64,000 nt of DNA from Clostridium sp. NkU-1 (lineage in GTDB: Bacteria; Bacillota_A; Clostridia; Lachnospirales; Lachnospiraceae), in the NCBI GenBank assembly GCA_001312405.1, contig BBDR01000001.1, forward strand, positions 1-64,000, read 5' to 3'. The translations under genes were made by a program, and so were the position numbers. Under the pieces are notes generated by a model that worked only from the letters and a program-made list of their open reading frames with translations, was not told the origin of the DNA and did no database searches. Shown here piece after piece: positions 31,655 to 42,014 of the stretch; the first letter of the stretch is position 1, and every line of letters starts with the position of its first letter.

Positions 31655-33347
31655 ATGAAAAAAAATGTCACTTGTATTGGCTGCTGTTATGGCAACCGGC
31701 ATGATTCTTTCTGCCTGCGGCGGTAATAAATCAGCTGGTCCATCTGCAGGCGGTACCACTGCCTCGGCAAACGGGGAGACAACGACCCCCGCAGGAGGAA
31801 CATCAGGAGGCCTTGACCTTGCAGTTCAGGTTGGCCCGGATCCGGAAAGCATTGATCCCGCTTTAAATAGTGCGGCTGATGGTGCGAACGTGATCGTACA
31901 TGCATTTGAAACCCTGATGATTGTGGATTCAGAAAACAAGATTGTTCCTGGCCAGGCAGAATCTTATGATGTATCCGAGGATGGGATGACCTATACCTTC
32001 CACCTTCGTGACGGTCTGAAATGGAGTGATGGATCTCCTTTGACTGCCAATGACTTTGTGTACTCATGGAAGAGACTGGCAGATCCTGAGACAGCGGCTC
32101 CTTATGCAGCAGATATGCTGGGCTATGTAAAGGGCTATGAAGAGGCTGCAGCCGGAAACCTGGATGCACTTGGTGTTTCTGCTTCCGATGACAAGACACT
32201 TGTAGTGGAATTATCCGCTCCCTGTGTATATTTTTCAAAGCTTGTTACCCATGCATCCATGGTTCCTGTACAGCAGGCATCTGTAGAGGCAAATGGGGAG
32301 CAGTGGAGTTTAAAGCCTGAGACTTATATTTCCAACGGACCTTTAAAGATGACCGAATGGGTACCAGGTTCTCATATTACCTTTGCAAGAAATGAAAATT
32401 ACTGGAATGCAGATAAGATTACTTTAAATACATTGAAATTCGTTCTGATGGAAGATTCCAATGCGGCTTACAGTGCTTATCAGACCGGTGAAGTGTCCAT
32501 GATTAAGGATGTGCCTACAGAGGAGATTCCTGCTCTTAAGGGCAAAGAAGAGTTCCATGTAGAACCAGGCATGGGTATTTCCTATATAGATTTCCAAAAC
32601 CAGAAAGAGCCCTTTAATAATCCGGATGTGCGTAAAGCTTTAAGCCTTGCAATTGACCGTGATTATCTGGCTAATACTGTTATGCAGGGAATTGGCGCTC
32701 CGGCAACAAACTTTGTTCCCCGCGGTGTTTCAGATGCGGAGGGCGGAACCTTTTTTGAGGATGTAACACGGAAGAATAACGGCGGCGACTTCTTTAACGT
32801 TGAAGATTATGAAGCCGATGTTGTAAAGGCAAAAGAGCTTCTTGCAAAGGCCGGATATCCTGATGGAAAGGGTTTCCCCATTGTTGAGTACATGACCAAT
32901 GACGCAGGCTATAACAAACCGGTGGCTGAATACTTACAGAGCTGCTGGAAAGAAGCCCTTGGCATCAACGTGGACATTAAGATCATTGAGTGGGCTACCT
33001 TTACACCTACCCGCCGTGCCGGTGATTATCAGATTGCCCGTGATGCATGGAGTCTTGATTATGATGATCCTTCCAATCTGCTGAATTTAATGATGTCTAC
33101 AAGCGGCAATAACAATGCCTTGTACAAAAATCCGGAGCTTGACAAGCTGCTCAATGAAGCAAACTCTACCGCTGATGTTGCAGAACATTATGCGAAGCTT
33201 CATGAGGCAGAAAACATGATCCTTAACGATGCTGCCATTGCTCCTATTGTTTATAGGAATGAATTCTGGTTACAGGATCCTAAGTTAAAGGGAACATGGT
33301 ATTCTCCGTATGGTTACTGGTTCTTCCAGTATGCTACCATGGAATAA
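31655..33347 (+). CDS. oppA: Peptide-binding lipoprotein OppA, copy 1 (frameshift after start)
   Basis: Extracellular solute-binding lipoprotein (SBP family 5) that delivers oligopeptides to OppBC. The ATG at 31655 follows AGGAGGG. An extra A in the A8 run right after it shifts the frame; with A7 the start reads MKKMSLVLAA, exactly as in the next gene. Lipobox LSAC is followed by a Gly/Ser/Thr linker. Family features include GLTYTFHLRDGLKWSDG-type and NPDVRKALSLAIDRDY blocks. About 564 residues. It shares very high similarity with the tandem copy at 33541 and differs most in the pocket-facing regions near 32540-32600 and 33240-33270, suggesting different peptide preference. Confidence 0.92.
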
Positions 33348-33371
33348 GAAAAATCTATTGTTTATAAACAG

Positions 33372-33400
33372 CACCCGGGAATATTCCCGGGTGTTTTTTG
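33372..33400 (+). terminator. Terminator after oppA1
   Basis: The 22-base perfect palindrome at 33372-33393 (arms CACCCGGGAA/TTCCCGGGTG) is followed by T6. Confidence 0.88.
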
Positions 33401-33434
33401 TCGGTGTAATCTTGTCATATAAACCATTTTTCCA

Positions 33435-33463
33435 TTGCTATTTTCCTGCTTTTATGTTATGCT
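33435..33463 (+). promoter_or_regulatory. Promoter of the second oppA
   Basis: TTGCTA, 17 bases, TATGCT; nearly the same block as before oppA1. Confidence 0.6.
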
Positions 33464-33540
33464 AAAAAGTAAGTCGCCGCAGTAGCTGATTAAAGCGTTA
33501 TTGCGTTGATAGAATATGATTTTTATTAGGAGGACGATCT

Positions 33541-35241
33541 ATGAAAAAAATGTCACTTGTGTTGGCTGCTGTTATGGCCTCCGGTATGATTCTTTCCGCT
33601 TGCGGCGGAAATAATACTGCTGGCACAAAAGCAGGTTCTGACACAAACACAACTGCGGCAGCCGGCGGCGAAACCACAGCTCCCGCAAATGGAACATCCA
33701 CAGCACTTGATCTTGCAGTACAGGTTGGACCAAATCCCGAAACAATTGATCCGGCATTGAACAGCGCCGTAGATGGTGCAAATATAATTGTTCATGCATT
33801 TGAGCCTCTGATGATCGTTGATTCGGAGAACAAGATTGTGGGCGGTCAGGCTGAATCCTATGATGTATCTGAGGATGGCCTTACCTATACCTTCCATCTT
33901 CGTGACGGCTTAAAGTGGAGTGATGGCACACCGCTGACAGCCGAGGATTTTGTATTTTCCTGGAAGAGACTTGCTGATCCCAATACGGCTGCTCCATATG
34001 CAGGAGATATGTTAGGCTATGTAAAGGGATATGAAGAAGCAGCGGCAGGCAATCTGGATGCCCTTGCTCTTACCGCTCCTGATGATAAAACCTTTGTGGT
34101 TGAGTTATCAGTTCCCTGTGTATATTTTTCAAAGCTAATTACCCATGCATCCATGGTTCCGGTACAGAAGGCTGCGATTGAAGCAAGTGGTGACCAGTGG
34201 ACCTTAAAGCCGGAAACCTATGTGAGCAATGGGCCTTTAAAGATGGCTGAATGGGTACCAGGCTCCCACATTACCTTTGCTAAAAATGAAAACTACTGGA
34301 ATGCAGAGAAAGTTACTTTAAATACCCTGAAATTTGTTCTGATGGAAGATGGAAATGCGACCTACAGCGCATATCAGGCTGGAGAAGTTTCCATGATCAA
34401 GACCCTTCCTACGGAAGAGATCCCAAGCCTTAGAGAAACCGAGGATTTCCAGATCGGATCCACCATGGGTACGTATTATATCAGCTTCCAGACACAGAAG
34501 GAGCCCTTTAATAACCCGGATGTACGTAAGGCACTGAGCCTTGCAATTGACCGTGACTATGTTGCCAATACTGTTATGCAGGGAATTTACGCTCCGGCAA
34601 CGAACTTTGTTGGCCCTGGCATCTCTGATGAAGAAAATGGTTCTTCCTTTGAAGAAGTGACCCGTAAGAATAATGGCGGCGATTTCTTTAATGTTGCCGA
34701 TCATGACGCTGATATTGCCAAGGCAAAAGAACTTCTTGCAAAAGCAGGCTATCCGGATGGCCAGGGATTCCCGACCATTGAATACATGACCAATGACCAG
34801 CTGTTCCATAAACCATTAGCTGAGTATTTACAGAGTTGCTGGAAGGAAGCACTGGGAGTTAATATGGATATTAAGATCGTTGAATGGTCTACCTTTACAC
34901 CTACCCGCCGTGCAGGAGATTTCCAGATCGCACGTAACGGCTGGTTATATGACTATGACGATCCATCCAATATGCTGAACTTATTGAAATCCACCAGCGG
35001 TAATAATGATGGTAAGTACAACAACCCTGAAGTTGATAAAAAGCTTGATGAAGCAAACTCCACTCCTGATGTTTCAAAGCACTATGCATTGCTGCACGAA
35101 GCAGAGAACATGATTTTAGAGGATTCCGCTATCGCTCCGGTTGCTTACTACAGCCAGCCATGGTTACAGGATCCCAAGTTAAAAGGCACATGGTATTCTC
35201 CATATGGCTACTGGTTCTTCCAGTATGCTACCATGGAGTAG
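33541..35241 (+). CDS. oppA: Peptide-binding lipoprotein OppA, copy 2
   Basis: Intact 566-residue solute-binding lipoprotein, a tandem paralogue of the gene at 31655. The signal peptide MKKMSLVLAAVMASGMILSAC ends at lipidated Cys21. The mature part starts with a low-complexity Thr/Gly/Ala linker, then ALDLAVQVGPNPETIDPALN and the family's HASMVPVQ, NENYWNAEKVTLNTLKF and YSPYGYWFFQYATME blocks. It has its own promoter and its own terminator. AGGAGG lies eight bases upstream of the ATG. Two diverged binding proteins sharing one OppBCDF complex would widen the range of peptides taken up. Confidence 0.95.
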   Translation: MKKMSLVLAAVMASGMILSACGGNNTAGTKAGSDTNTTAAAGGETTAPANGTSTALDLAVQVGPNPETIDPALNSAVDGANIIVHAFEPLMIVDSENKIVGGQAESYDVSEDGLTYTFHLRDGLKWSDGTPLTAEDFVFSWKRLADPNTAAPYAGDMLGYVKGYEEAAAGNLDALALTAPDDKTFVVELSVPCVYFSKLITHASMVPVQKAAIEASGDQWTLKPETYVSNGPLKMAEWVPGSHITFAKNENYWNAEKVTLNTLKFVLMEDGNATYSAYQAGEVSMIKTLPTEEIPSLRETEDFQIGSTMGTYYISFQTQKEPFNNPDVRKALSLAIDRDYVANTVMQGIYAPATNFVGPGISDEENGSSFEEVTRKNNGGDFFNVADHDADIAKAKELLAKAGYPDGQGFPTIEYMTNDQLFHKPLAEYLQSCWKEALGVNMDIKIVEWSTFTPTRRAGDFQIARNGWLYDYDDPSNMLNLLKSTSGNNDGKYNNPEVDKKLDEANSTPDVSKHYALLHEAENMILEDSAIAPVAYYSQPWLQDPKLKGTWYSPYGYWFFQYATME

Positions 35242-35260
35242 GAAAGGTTGTCTGAATTAA

Positions 35261-35300
35261 AAAAAACACCCGGAAAATAATTCCCGGGTGTTTTGCTTTT
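35261..35300 (+). terminator. Terminator after oppA2
   Basis: CACCCGG (35267-35273) pairs with CCGGGTG (35284-35290) inside A and T tracts. The stem sequence matches the one after oppA1, as expected from duplication. Confidence 0.8.
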
Positions 35301-35334
35301 ATCCGGTCTTTGCTCCCTGCCTGCAAACTTCCTC

Positions 35335-35363
35335 TTTCCAACCATCCGAAAGTATGCTATAAT
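35335..35363 (+). promoter_or_regulatory. Weak candidate promoter of pyrH
   Basis: A good TATAAT at 35358-35363 with a poor -35 (TTTCCA) 17 bases upstream. Needed because the opp terminator separates pyrH from tsf. Confidence 0.4.
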
Positions 35364-35401
35364 CTCCTAAGACAATACAAAAGTACAGGAGAGTTAAGGC
35401 T

Positions 35402-36103
35402 ATGAATCCAAGACGTGTATTATTAAAACTCAGTGGCGAAGCTCTTGCTGGTGCGAATAAGACGGGCTTTGACGAAGCTACTGTTAAAGAGGTTGCACGG
35501 CAGGTTAAAATATCCGTGGAGGCAGGTGTCGAAGTAGGCATTGTCATTGGCGGAGGTAACTTCTGGAGAGGCAGAACCAGCGATGCCATTGACCGTCCAA
35601 AGGCGGATCAGATCGGCATGCTTGCTACAATAATGAACTGCATTTATGTTTCCGAGATTTTCCGTAATGCCGGGATGGGCACTCAGATACTGACCCCGTT
35701 TGAATGTGGTTCCATGACTGAGCTTTTTTCTAAAGACAGGGCTAACATGTATTTTGCAGAAGGTAAAGTCGTATTTTTTGCCGGAGGAACAGGTCATCCT
35801 TATTTTTCAACCGATACAGGCATTGCGCTTCGTGCCATTGAAATGGAGGCGGATTGTATTTTACTGGCAAAGGCCATTGATGGTGTATATGACAGCGATC
35901 CGAAGACAAATCCCAATGCTGTTAAATATGATAAGATCTCCATTCAGGAAGTCATCGAAAAGCAGCTTGGTGTCATTGATTTAACAGCTTCCATCATGTG
36001 TATGGAAAATAAGATGCCCCTTACTGTATTCAGCTTAAATGAAAAAGATAGCATTGCCAATGCAATGCAAGGAAAAATAAACGGTACCATAGTGACCGCA
36101 TAA
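35402..36103 (+). CDS. pyrH: Uridylate kinase
   Basis: UMP kinase of the amino-acid-kinase fold, converting UMP to UDP for RNA, wall and lipid precursor synthesis. 233 residues, intact. Glycine-rich phosphate loop VLLKLSGEAL near the N terminus, then VIGGGNFWRG, DQIGMLATIMNCIYV, the nucleotide region FAGGTGHPYFSTDT and the AIDGVYDSDPKTNPNA loop typical of hexameric bacterial PyrH. AGGAG precedes the ATG. frr follows after 14 bases, the common order in Firmicutes. Confidence 0.97.
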   Translation: MNPRRVLLKLSGEALAGANKTGFDEATVKEVARQVKISVEAGVEVGIVIGGGNFWRGRTSDAIDRPKADQIGMLATIMNCIYVSEIFRNAGMGTQILTPFECGSMTELFSKDRANMYFAEGKVVFFAGGTGHPYFSTDTGIALRAIEMEADCILLAKAIDGVYDSDPKTNPNAVKYDKISIQEVIEKQLGVIDLTASIMCMENKMPLTVFSLNEKDSIANAMQGKINGTIVTA

Positions 36104-36117
36104 ACCAGGAGGACGAT

Positions 36118-36672
36118 ATGCAGGAAAGTTTACAGGTTTACGAAGACAAGATGAACAAGACATTAAAAGCGCTGGAGAATGAATACATGACAATCCGCGC
36201 AGGACGTGCCAACCCGCATGTACTGGATAAAATCAAAGTGGATTATTATGGAACGCCAACCCCTCTCCAGCAGGTCGGCAACATTTCCATCCCGGAAGCC
36301 CGGATGATTGTGATCCAGCCATGGGAGAAGAGTCTGTTAAAGGCAATTGAAAAAGCAATTCTCACCTCTGATCTTGGAATCAACCCGACCAATGACGGCA
36401 ATGTGATCCGCCTTGTATTTCCGGAGCTCACTGAGGAACGCAGAAAAGATCTGGTAAAGGATGTAAAGAAAAAGGGAGAGGCAGCAAAGATTGCTATCCG
36501 TAACATCCGCCGGGATGCCAATGACTTATTTAAAAAGCAGTTAAAGGCAGAGGAAATTTCAGAAGATGAACAGGCAGAGGCTGAAGACAAGATTCAGAAG
36601 CTGACAGACAAGATGATCGCCCAGGTAGACAAAATGATTGAAGAAAAGTCAAAGGATCTTCTTACTGTATAA
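36118..36672 (+). CDS. frr: Ribosome recycling factor
   Basis: Splits post-termination ribosomes together with EF-G. 184 residues, intact, usual length. Family blocks: LENEYMTIRAGRANPHVLDKI, VDYYGTPTPLQQVGNISIPEARM, LGINPTNDGNVIRLVFPELTEERR and the C-terminal helix ending KDLLTV. ACCAGGAGGAC is well spaced before ATG 36118. It forms an operon with pyrH and is followed by a terminator and a highly structured spacer before uppS. Confidence 0.97.
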   Translation: MQESLQVYEDKMNKTLKALENEYMTIRAGRANPHVLDKIKVDYYGTPTPLQQVGNISIPEARMIVIQPWEKSLLKAIEKAILTSDLGINPTNDGNVIRLVFPELTEERRKDLVKDVKKKGEAAKIAIRNIRRDANDLFKKQLKAEEISEDEQAEAEDKIQKLTDKMIAQVDKMIEEKSKDLLTV

Positions 36673-36680
36673 ATATTTTG

Positions 36681-36713
36681 AACAGGGGCAGGCATTTTGC
36701 CTGTCCTGTTTTA
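36681..36713 (+). terminator. Terminator after frr
   Basis: AACAGGGGCAGGCA pairs with TGCCTGTCCTGTT around a TTT loop, followed by a T-rich tail. Confidence 0.82.
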
Positions 36714-36846
36714 TATATCAGAATATTCCTTTGGAATTCCCTGATATATAAAACCGCGCTCCTCTGGGATGCGCACTCCGCGCTAAGGAAGTATGGTTGC
36801 TAAAGCAACTGCGCTCCGGCGCAAGAGTCTGCTCTGCAGACTCTTT
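36713..36846 (+). other. Chain of hairpins in the uppS leader
   Basis: Four consecutive inverted repeats: TATATCAG...CTGATATA (36713-36748), GTTGCTAAAGCAAC (36796-36809), TGCGCTCCGGCGCA (36810-36823) and AAGAGTCTGC-TCT-GCAGACTCTT (36823-36845). The last has only a short T run, so it is a weak terminator or a structured leader element. No coding frame spans the stretch. Confidence 0.55.
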
Positions 36847-36873
36847 ATTCTGTTTTAAAAGGAGCGGCATTAT

Positions 36874-37596
36874 ATGGACAAAATGAATGAGAACATGGTG
36901 ATTCCGGAGCATGTGGCAATTATATTGGATGGCAATGGCAGATGGGCAAAAAAACGGGGGCTTCCAAGAAGCGTGGGCCACAAGGAAGGATGCGTGACTG
37001 TAGAAAGAACGGTGGAGGATGCAGCAAGGCTTGGAATTAAGTATCTGACGGTTTACGGTTTTTCAACGGAAAACTGGAAACGCACTTCAGATGAAGTGGG
37101 AGCCTTAATGCAGCTGTTCCGCTATTATATGGTCAGGCTTTTAAAAGTCGCCAAAGCCAATAATGTGCGTGTAAAGATGATCGGTGACAGGAAACGGTTT
37201 GACCAGGATATTGTAGAGGGAATCGGTAAACTGGTGGAAGAGACGAAAGGCAATACAGGCCTGACCTTTGTCATTGCGGTTAATTACGGCGGCCGCGATG
37301 AAATTGTCCGGGCTGTCAGGAAGATCATGAAGGATTCGGCGGAAGGTAAGCTTTTGCCGGAGAATATGACAGAAGAAGTTTTTTCTTCTTATCTGGACAC
37401 AGAGGGAATTCCGGATCCGGACCTTCTCATACGCACCAGCGGAGAGCTGCGGCTATCCAACTACCTGCTGTGGCAGCTGGCTTATACGGAACTCTATGTG
37501 ACGGATTGCTTTTGGCCTGATTTTAATATGGAAGAAATGAAAAAGGCAATTGCAGCGTACAATAGTAGGGAACGAAGATTTGGGGGAGTGAAGTGA
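36874..37596 (+). CDS. uppS: Undecaprenyl diphosphate synthase (UppS)
   Basis: Cis-prenyltransferase that builds the C55 lipid carrier for peptidoglycan and wall polymers. 240 residues, intact. Conserved blocks in order: HVAIILDGNGRWAKKRGLPR (catalytic Asp in DGNGRW), GHKEG, LTVYGFSTENWKR, NYGGRDEIVRA, and IPDPDLLIRTSGELRLSNYLLWQLAYTE. AAAAGGAG precedes ATG 36874. It follows frr after the structured spacer, and cdsA follows after 19 bases, the usual lipid-precursor order. Confidence 0.97.
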   Translation: MDKMNENMVIPEHVAIILDGNGRWAKKRGLPRSVGHKEGCVTVERTVEDAARLGIKYLTVYGFSTENWKRTSDEVGALMQLFRYYMVRLLKVAKANNVRVKMIGDRKRFDQDIVEGIGKLVEETKGNTGLTFVIAVNYGGRDEIVRAVRKIMKDSAEGKLLPENMTEEVFSSYLDTEGIPDPDLLIRTSGELRLSNYLLWQLAYTELYVTDCFWPDFNMEEMKKAIAAYNSRERRFGGVK

Positions 37597-37615
37597 TTCG
37601 GAGGGAGGAAACACC

Positions 37616-38418
37616 ATGTTTACAACCAGACTGATAAGCGGAGTCATTCTCGTTATAATTGCTCTTTTTACAGTTGGAAGTGGGGGAGTCTTGCTTTTTG
37701 CCACAACCGTTTTCATTTCCATGATTGGTTTGTTTGAGTTGTATCGTGTGATGAAAATACAGAAAAACCCACTGGGATTTATGGGGTATCTAACGGTCTT
37801 GTCCTATTATGGGCTGCTGTGGTTTCGTGGAGAGCAGTTTATGATGCTCATGTCCATTGCATTTTTGATGATCCTTATGAGTATTTATGTATTTGCCTTT
37901 CCAAAGTATCAGATGGAAGAGGTGACTGTGGCCTTTTTTTGGAGTTTTTTTATGTTGCAGTCATGCTGTCCTATCTTTATCAGGTCCGTACCATGGCAGA
38001 CGGGAAATATCTGGTGTGGCTGGTATTTTTAAGCTCATGGGGATGCGATACCTGTGCTTATTGCGTGGGAATGCTTATTGGGAATCACAGGCTGGCACCT
38101 GTACTTAGCCCTAAGAAGTCCATAGAAGGGGCAATCGGCGGAGTGGCCGGTGCAGCACTTTTAGGAGTTCTTTATGCATCTGTTTTTGGAGGGTCCATGA
38201 CGGAGATACGCAATCCTCAGGCAGCCTGCGGACTGGCCTGTGCCATTGGGGCGGTAATCTCCCAGATTGGGGATCTGGCTGCATCTGCAATAAAACGCAA
38301 TCACCAGGTAAAGGATTATGGAAAATTAATTCCGGGCCATGGGGGAATTCTGGACCGCTTTGACAGTATGCTTTTTACGGCGCCTGCCATTTATTTTGCG
38401 GTGACATTTTTACGTTAA
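37616..38418 (+). CDS. cdsA: Phosphatidate cytidylyltransferase (frameshifted)
   Basis: Membrane enzyme making CDP-diacylglycerol from phosphatidate and CTP, the branch point of phospholipid synthesis. About 267 residues, with several membrane helices. The C-terminal signature is complete: SAIKRNHQVKDYGKLIPGHG, then GILDRFDSM. A frame change lies in the T-rich stretch near 37935-37950, after which it continues FYVAVMLSYLYQVRTMADGKY. GGAGG lies before ATG 37616. Essential in bacteria, so the break is most likely an error. Confidence 0.92.
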
Positions 38419-38521
38419 AGGATCATTTGGCCTGGATTTTGGAAACACCTTACAAGGAAAGCCTTTTTTTCCCGGAAAGAATGGCGGTAAATTGGAAAAG
38501 AAAAGGAGTAAGCGGCATAAG

Positions 38522-39664
38522 ATGAGGAAAATAGCAATTCTGGGTTCAACGGGATCCATCGGAAAACAAACTCTGGAGGTGGCTGAAAATCAAAAGGATA
38601 TAGAAGTGACTGCTCTGGCGGCAGGCAGCAATATCTGCCTGTTAGAAGAACAGATCAGAAAATTTCATCCAAAGATGGCATGCGTGTGGAGAGAAGATAA
38701 GGCCAGGGAGCTGGCGGCATCGGTAAAGGATCTGCCGGTCCGTATTGTTTCCGGAATGGAGGGACTTATTGAAGTTGCCAGTTCATGCTCTGCAGAAATT
38801 GTGGTCACTGCCATTGTGGGGATGATAGGAATCCGTCCTACCATTGCAGCCATTGAGGCTGGAAAGGACATTGCTCTTGCCAACAAGGAAACCCTTGTAA
38901 CTGCCGGGCACATCATTATGCCATTGGCAAAAGAACGGGGTGTGAAGATTCTTCCTGTGGACAGCGAGCACAGCGCTATTTTTCAGTGCTTGAACGGGGA
39001 AGATAAAAAAGCAGTCCATAAGATCCTTCTGACGGCGTCCGGCGGTCCTTTCCGTGGAAAAACCAGAAAGGAGATGGAGTCTGTGCAGGTGGAGGATGCT
39101 TTAAAACATCCGAACTGGTCTATGGGCAGGAAGATTACCATTGATTCCTCTACCATGGTCAATAAAGGCCTTGAAGTGATGGAAGCAAAGTGGCTTTTTG
39201 GCGTGGAGATGGATCAGGTACAGGTGGTAATCCAGCCTAAAAGCGTGATTCATTCCATGGTGGAGTTTGAGGATGGAGCGGTTATGGCACAGCTTGGAAC
39301 TCCGGATATGAAGCTCCCGATTCAGTATGCACTTTTCTATCCGGAGAGGAGATTTCTTCCCGGTGACCGTCTGGATTTCTGGAATATTGGTCAAATAACG
39401 TTTGAAAAACCGGATATGGTAAATTTTCCCGGTTTAAAATTGGCATATATTGCCGGAAAGAAAGGCGGAACACTTCCAACGGTTTTCAATGCTGCCAATG
39501 AACGGGCAGTTGCCAAATTTTTAAATAGAGAAATTACATATCCGGCAATAACTGATATGATAGAGGGAGCTATGAACGGGCATACTGTAAAAGAGAATCC
39601 CACAATAGAGGAAATTCTTGAAGCAGAGGCTGCAGCTTATGAATATATAGAAAGCAGGTGGTAA
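38522..39664 (+). CDS. dxr: 1-deoxy-D-xylulose 5-phosphate reductoisomerase (Dxr)
   Basis: NADPH-dependent first committed enzyme of the MEP isoprenoid pathway. 380 residues, intact. NADPH-binding ILGSTGSIGKQTL at the N terminus, ALANKETLVTAG, the metal and substrate region VDSEHSAIFQ, HPNWSMGRKITIDSSTMVNKGLEV and the C-terminal NAANERAVAKFL. ATG 38522 (MRKIAILGS) matches family N termini; in-frame TTG 38492 would add an atypical basic tail. It works with ispG downstream, which catalyses the sixth MEP step. Confidence 0.95.
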   Translation: MRKIAILGSTGSIGKQTLEVAENQKDIEVTALAAGSNICLLEEQIRKFHPKMACVWREDKARELAASVKDLPVRIVSGMEGLIEVASSCSAEIVVTAIVGMIGIRPTIAAIEAGKDIALANKETLVTAGHIIMPLAKERGVKILPVDSEHSAIFQCLNGEDKKAVHKILLTASGGPFRGKTRKEMESVQVEDALKHPNWSMGRKITIDSSTMVNKGLEVMEAKWLFGVEMDQVQVVIQPKSVIHSMVEFEDGAVMAQLGTPDMKLPIQYALFYPERRFLPGDRLDFWNIGQITFEKPDMVNFPGLKLAYIAGKKGGTLPTVFNAANERAVAKFLNREITYPAITDMIEGAMNGHTVKENPTIEEILEAEAAAYEYIESRW

Positions 39665-39665
39665 A

Positions 39666-40722
<1,057 letters not shown>

Positions 40723-40726
<4 letters not shown>

Positions 40727-40854
40727 GCAAACCATATTTAACCGAATCAAGTAAGCCCCCCTGCTTCAAATGCGGAAAGCATAAGTGTGTGTGGGCTTGC
40801 TTAGGTAACGGGCCAAAGGAACATACTTATATGTTTACCTGGCGGCTGCCATAA
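40723..40854 (+). CDS. Cys-rich 43-residue ORF, possible small zinc-binding protein
   Basis: I do not recognise a family. The ATG overlaps the rseP stop in an ATGA arrangement, and the ORF runs 43 codons to TAA at 40852. It encodes four cysteines and a His in CFKCGKHKCVWAC, a spacing that could bind one zinc ion, followed by an aromatic tail (HTYMFTWRLP). There is no separate strong Shine-Dalgarno sequence, so translation would depend on coupling to rseP. It is followed by a hairpin before ispG. The Cys pattern and the exact stop overlap argue for a real gene, but its short length leaves chance possible. Confidence 0.45.
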
Positions 40855-40855
40855 T

Positions 40856-40895
40856 AACCGGATGAAACCCGTAAAGCGGGTTGCTTCCGGTTTTG
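40856..40895 (+). terminator. Hairpin between the small ORF and ispG
   Basis: AACCGGA/TCCGGTT encloses AACCCG/CGGGTT, followed by TTTTGGG. The T run is short, so termination may be partial. Confidence 0.55.
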
Positions 40896-40949
40896 GGCGT
40901 GCTGGAATCGGCAGCATGGGAAAAAGGCATGCACAGAATGGAGGAACGT

Positions 40950-42006
40950 ATGAGCAGAGAGAAAACAAGAATAATCCGTATTGGAGACCGGGTAATCGGC
41001 GGCGGAAATCCTGTACTGATCCAGTCCATGTGTAATACGAAAACACAGGACGTGGAATCAACCGTGAGTCAGATCAAAGCTCTGACAGAGGCTGGCTGTG
41101 ACATCATCCGGGTCGCGGTGCCGGATATGGAGGCAGCAGCAGCCTTAAAGCAGATAAAAAAACAGATTGCAATTCCCCTGGTGGCTGATATTCATTTTGA
41201 TTACCGGCTGGCCATTGCTGCCATAGAATCCGGAGCAGATAAGATCCGGATTAATCCGGGGAATATCGGATCAGCAGAACGTGTCCGGGCAGTGGTGGAA
41301 AAAGCCAGGGAATTTGATATTCCAATCCGGGTAGGCGTAAACAGCGGTTCCCTTGAAAAGAATCTGATTGAAAAATATGGCGGGGTGACTGCAGAAGGTA
41401 TTGTGGAAAGTGCTCTTGATAAGGTCCGCATGATCGAAGAACTGGGATATGAAAATCTTGTCATCAGCATTAAATCTTCCAACGTGCTCATGTGCGTCAA
41501 AGCCCATGAATTGATTGATATACAGTCGGATTATCCCCTTCATGTGGGAATAACAGAAGCAGGCACGTTAGCTTCTGGTACAGTGAAATCCTCTGTAGGC
41601 CTTGGAATCATTCTCCATGAAGGAATCGGGAATACCATCCGCGTTTCCTTAACAGGTGATCCGGTGGAGGAAGTGAAGACCGCAAAGCTGATTTTAAAGA
41701 CATTGGGCTTAAGAAAAGGCGGCGTGGAGGTAGTATCCTGCCCAACCTGCGGAAGGACCAGGATCGATTTGATCTCTCTGGCAAACCAGGTGGAGAAAAT
41801 GGTTTCAGAATTCGACCATCTTGATATTAAGGTAGCTGTGATGGGCTGCGTGGTAAATGGACCGGGAGAAGCCAGGGAAGCGGATTTGGGTATTGCGGGA
41901 GGAATCGGAGAAGGCCTCTTAATGAAAAAAAGGAGAGATTATCCGCAAGGTTCCGGAAGATGAGCTGCTTCATGCCCTGAAGGAAGAGCTTATGAAAATG
42001 CAATAG
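40950..42006 (+). CDS. ispG: (E)-4-hydroxy-3-methylbut-2-enyl-diphosphate synthase IspG (frameshifted near end)
   Basis: Iron-sulfur enzyme of the MEP pathway. The N-terminal TIM barrel ([42 protein letters not shown]) is followed by the cluster-binding region with Cys in [11 protein letters not shown] and [14 protein letters not shown] 40950 is chosen because GGAGG sits five bases upstream. The A7 run at about 41925-41931 shifts the frame; the proper end reads [20 protein letters not shown] and stops at 42006. About 351 residues. It follows rseP and precedes polC, as in related genomes. Confidence 0.94.
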
Positions 42007-42014
42007 GTGATAAA

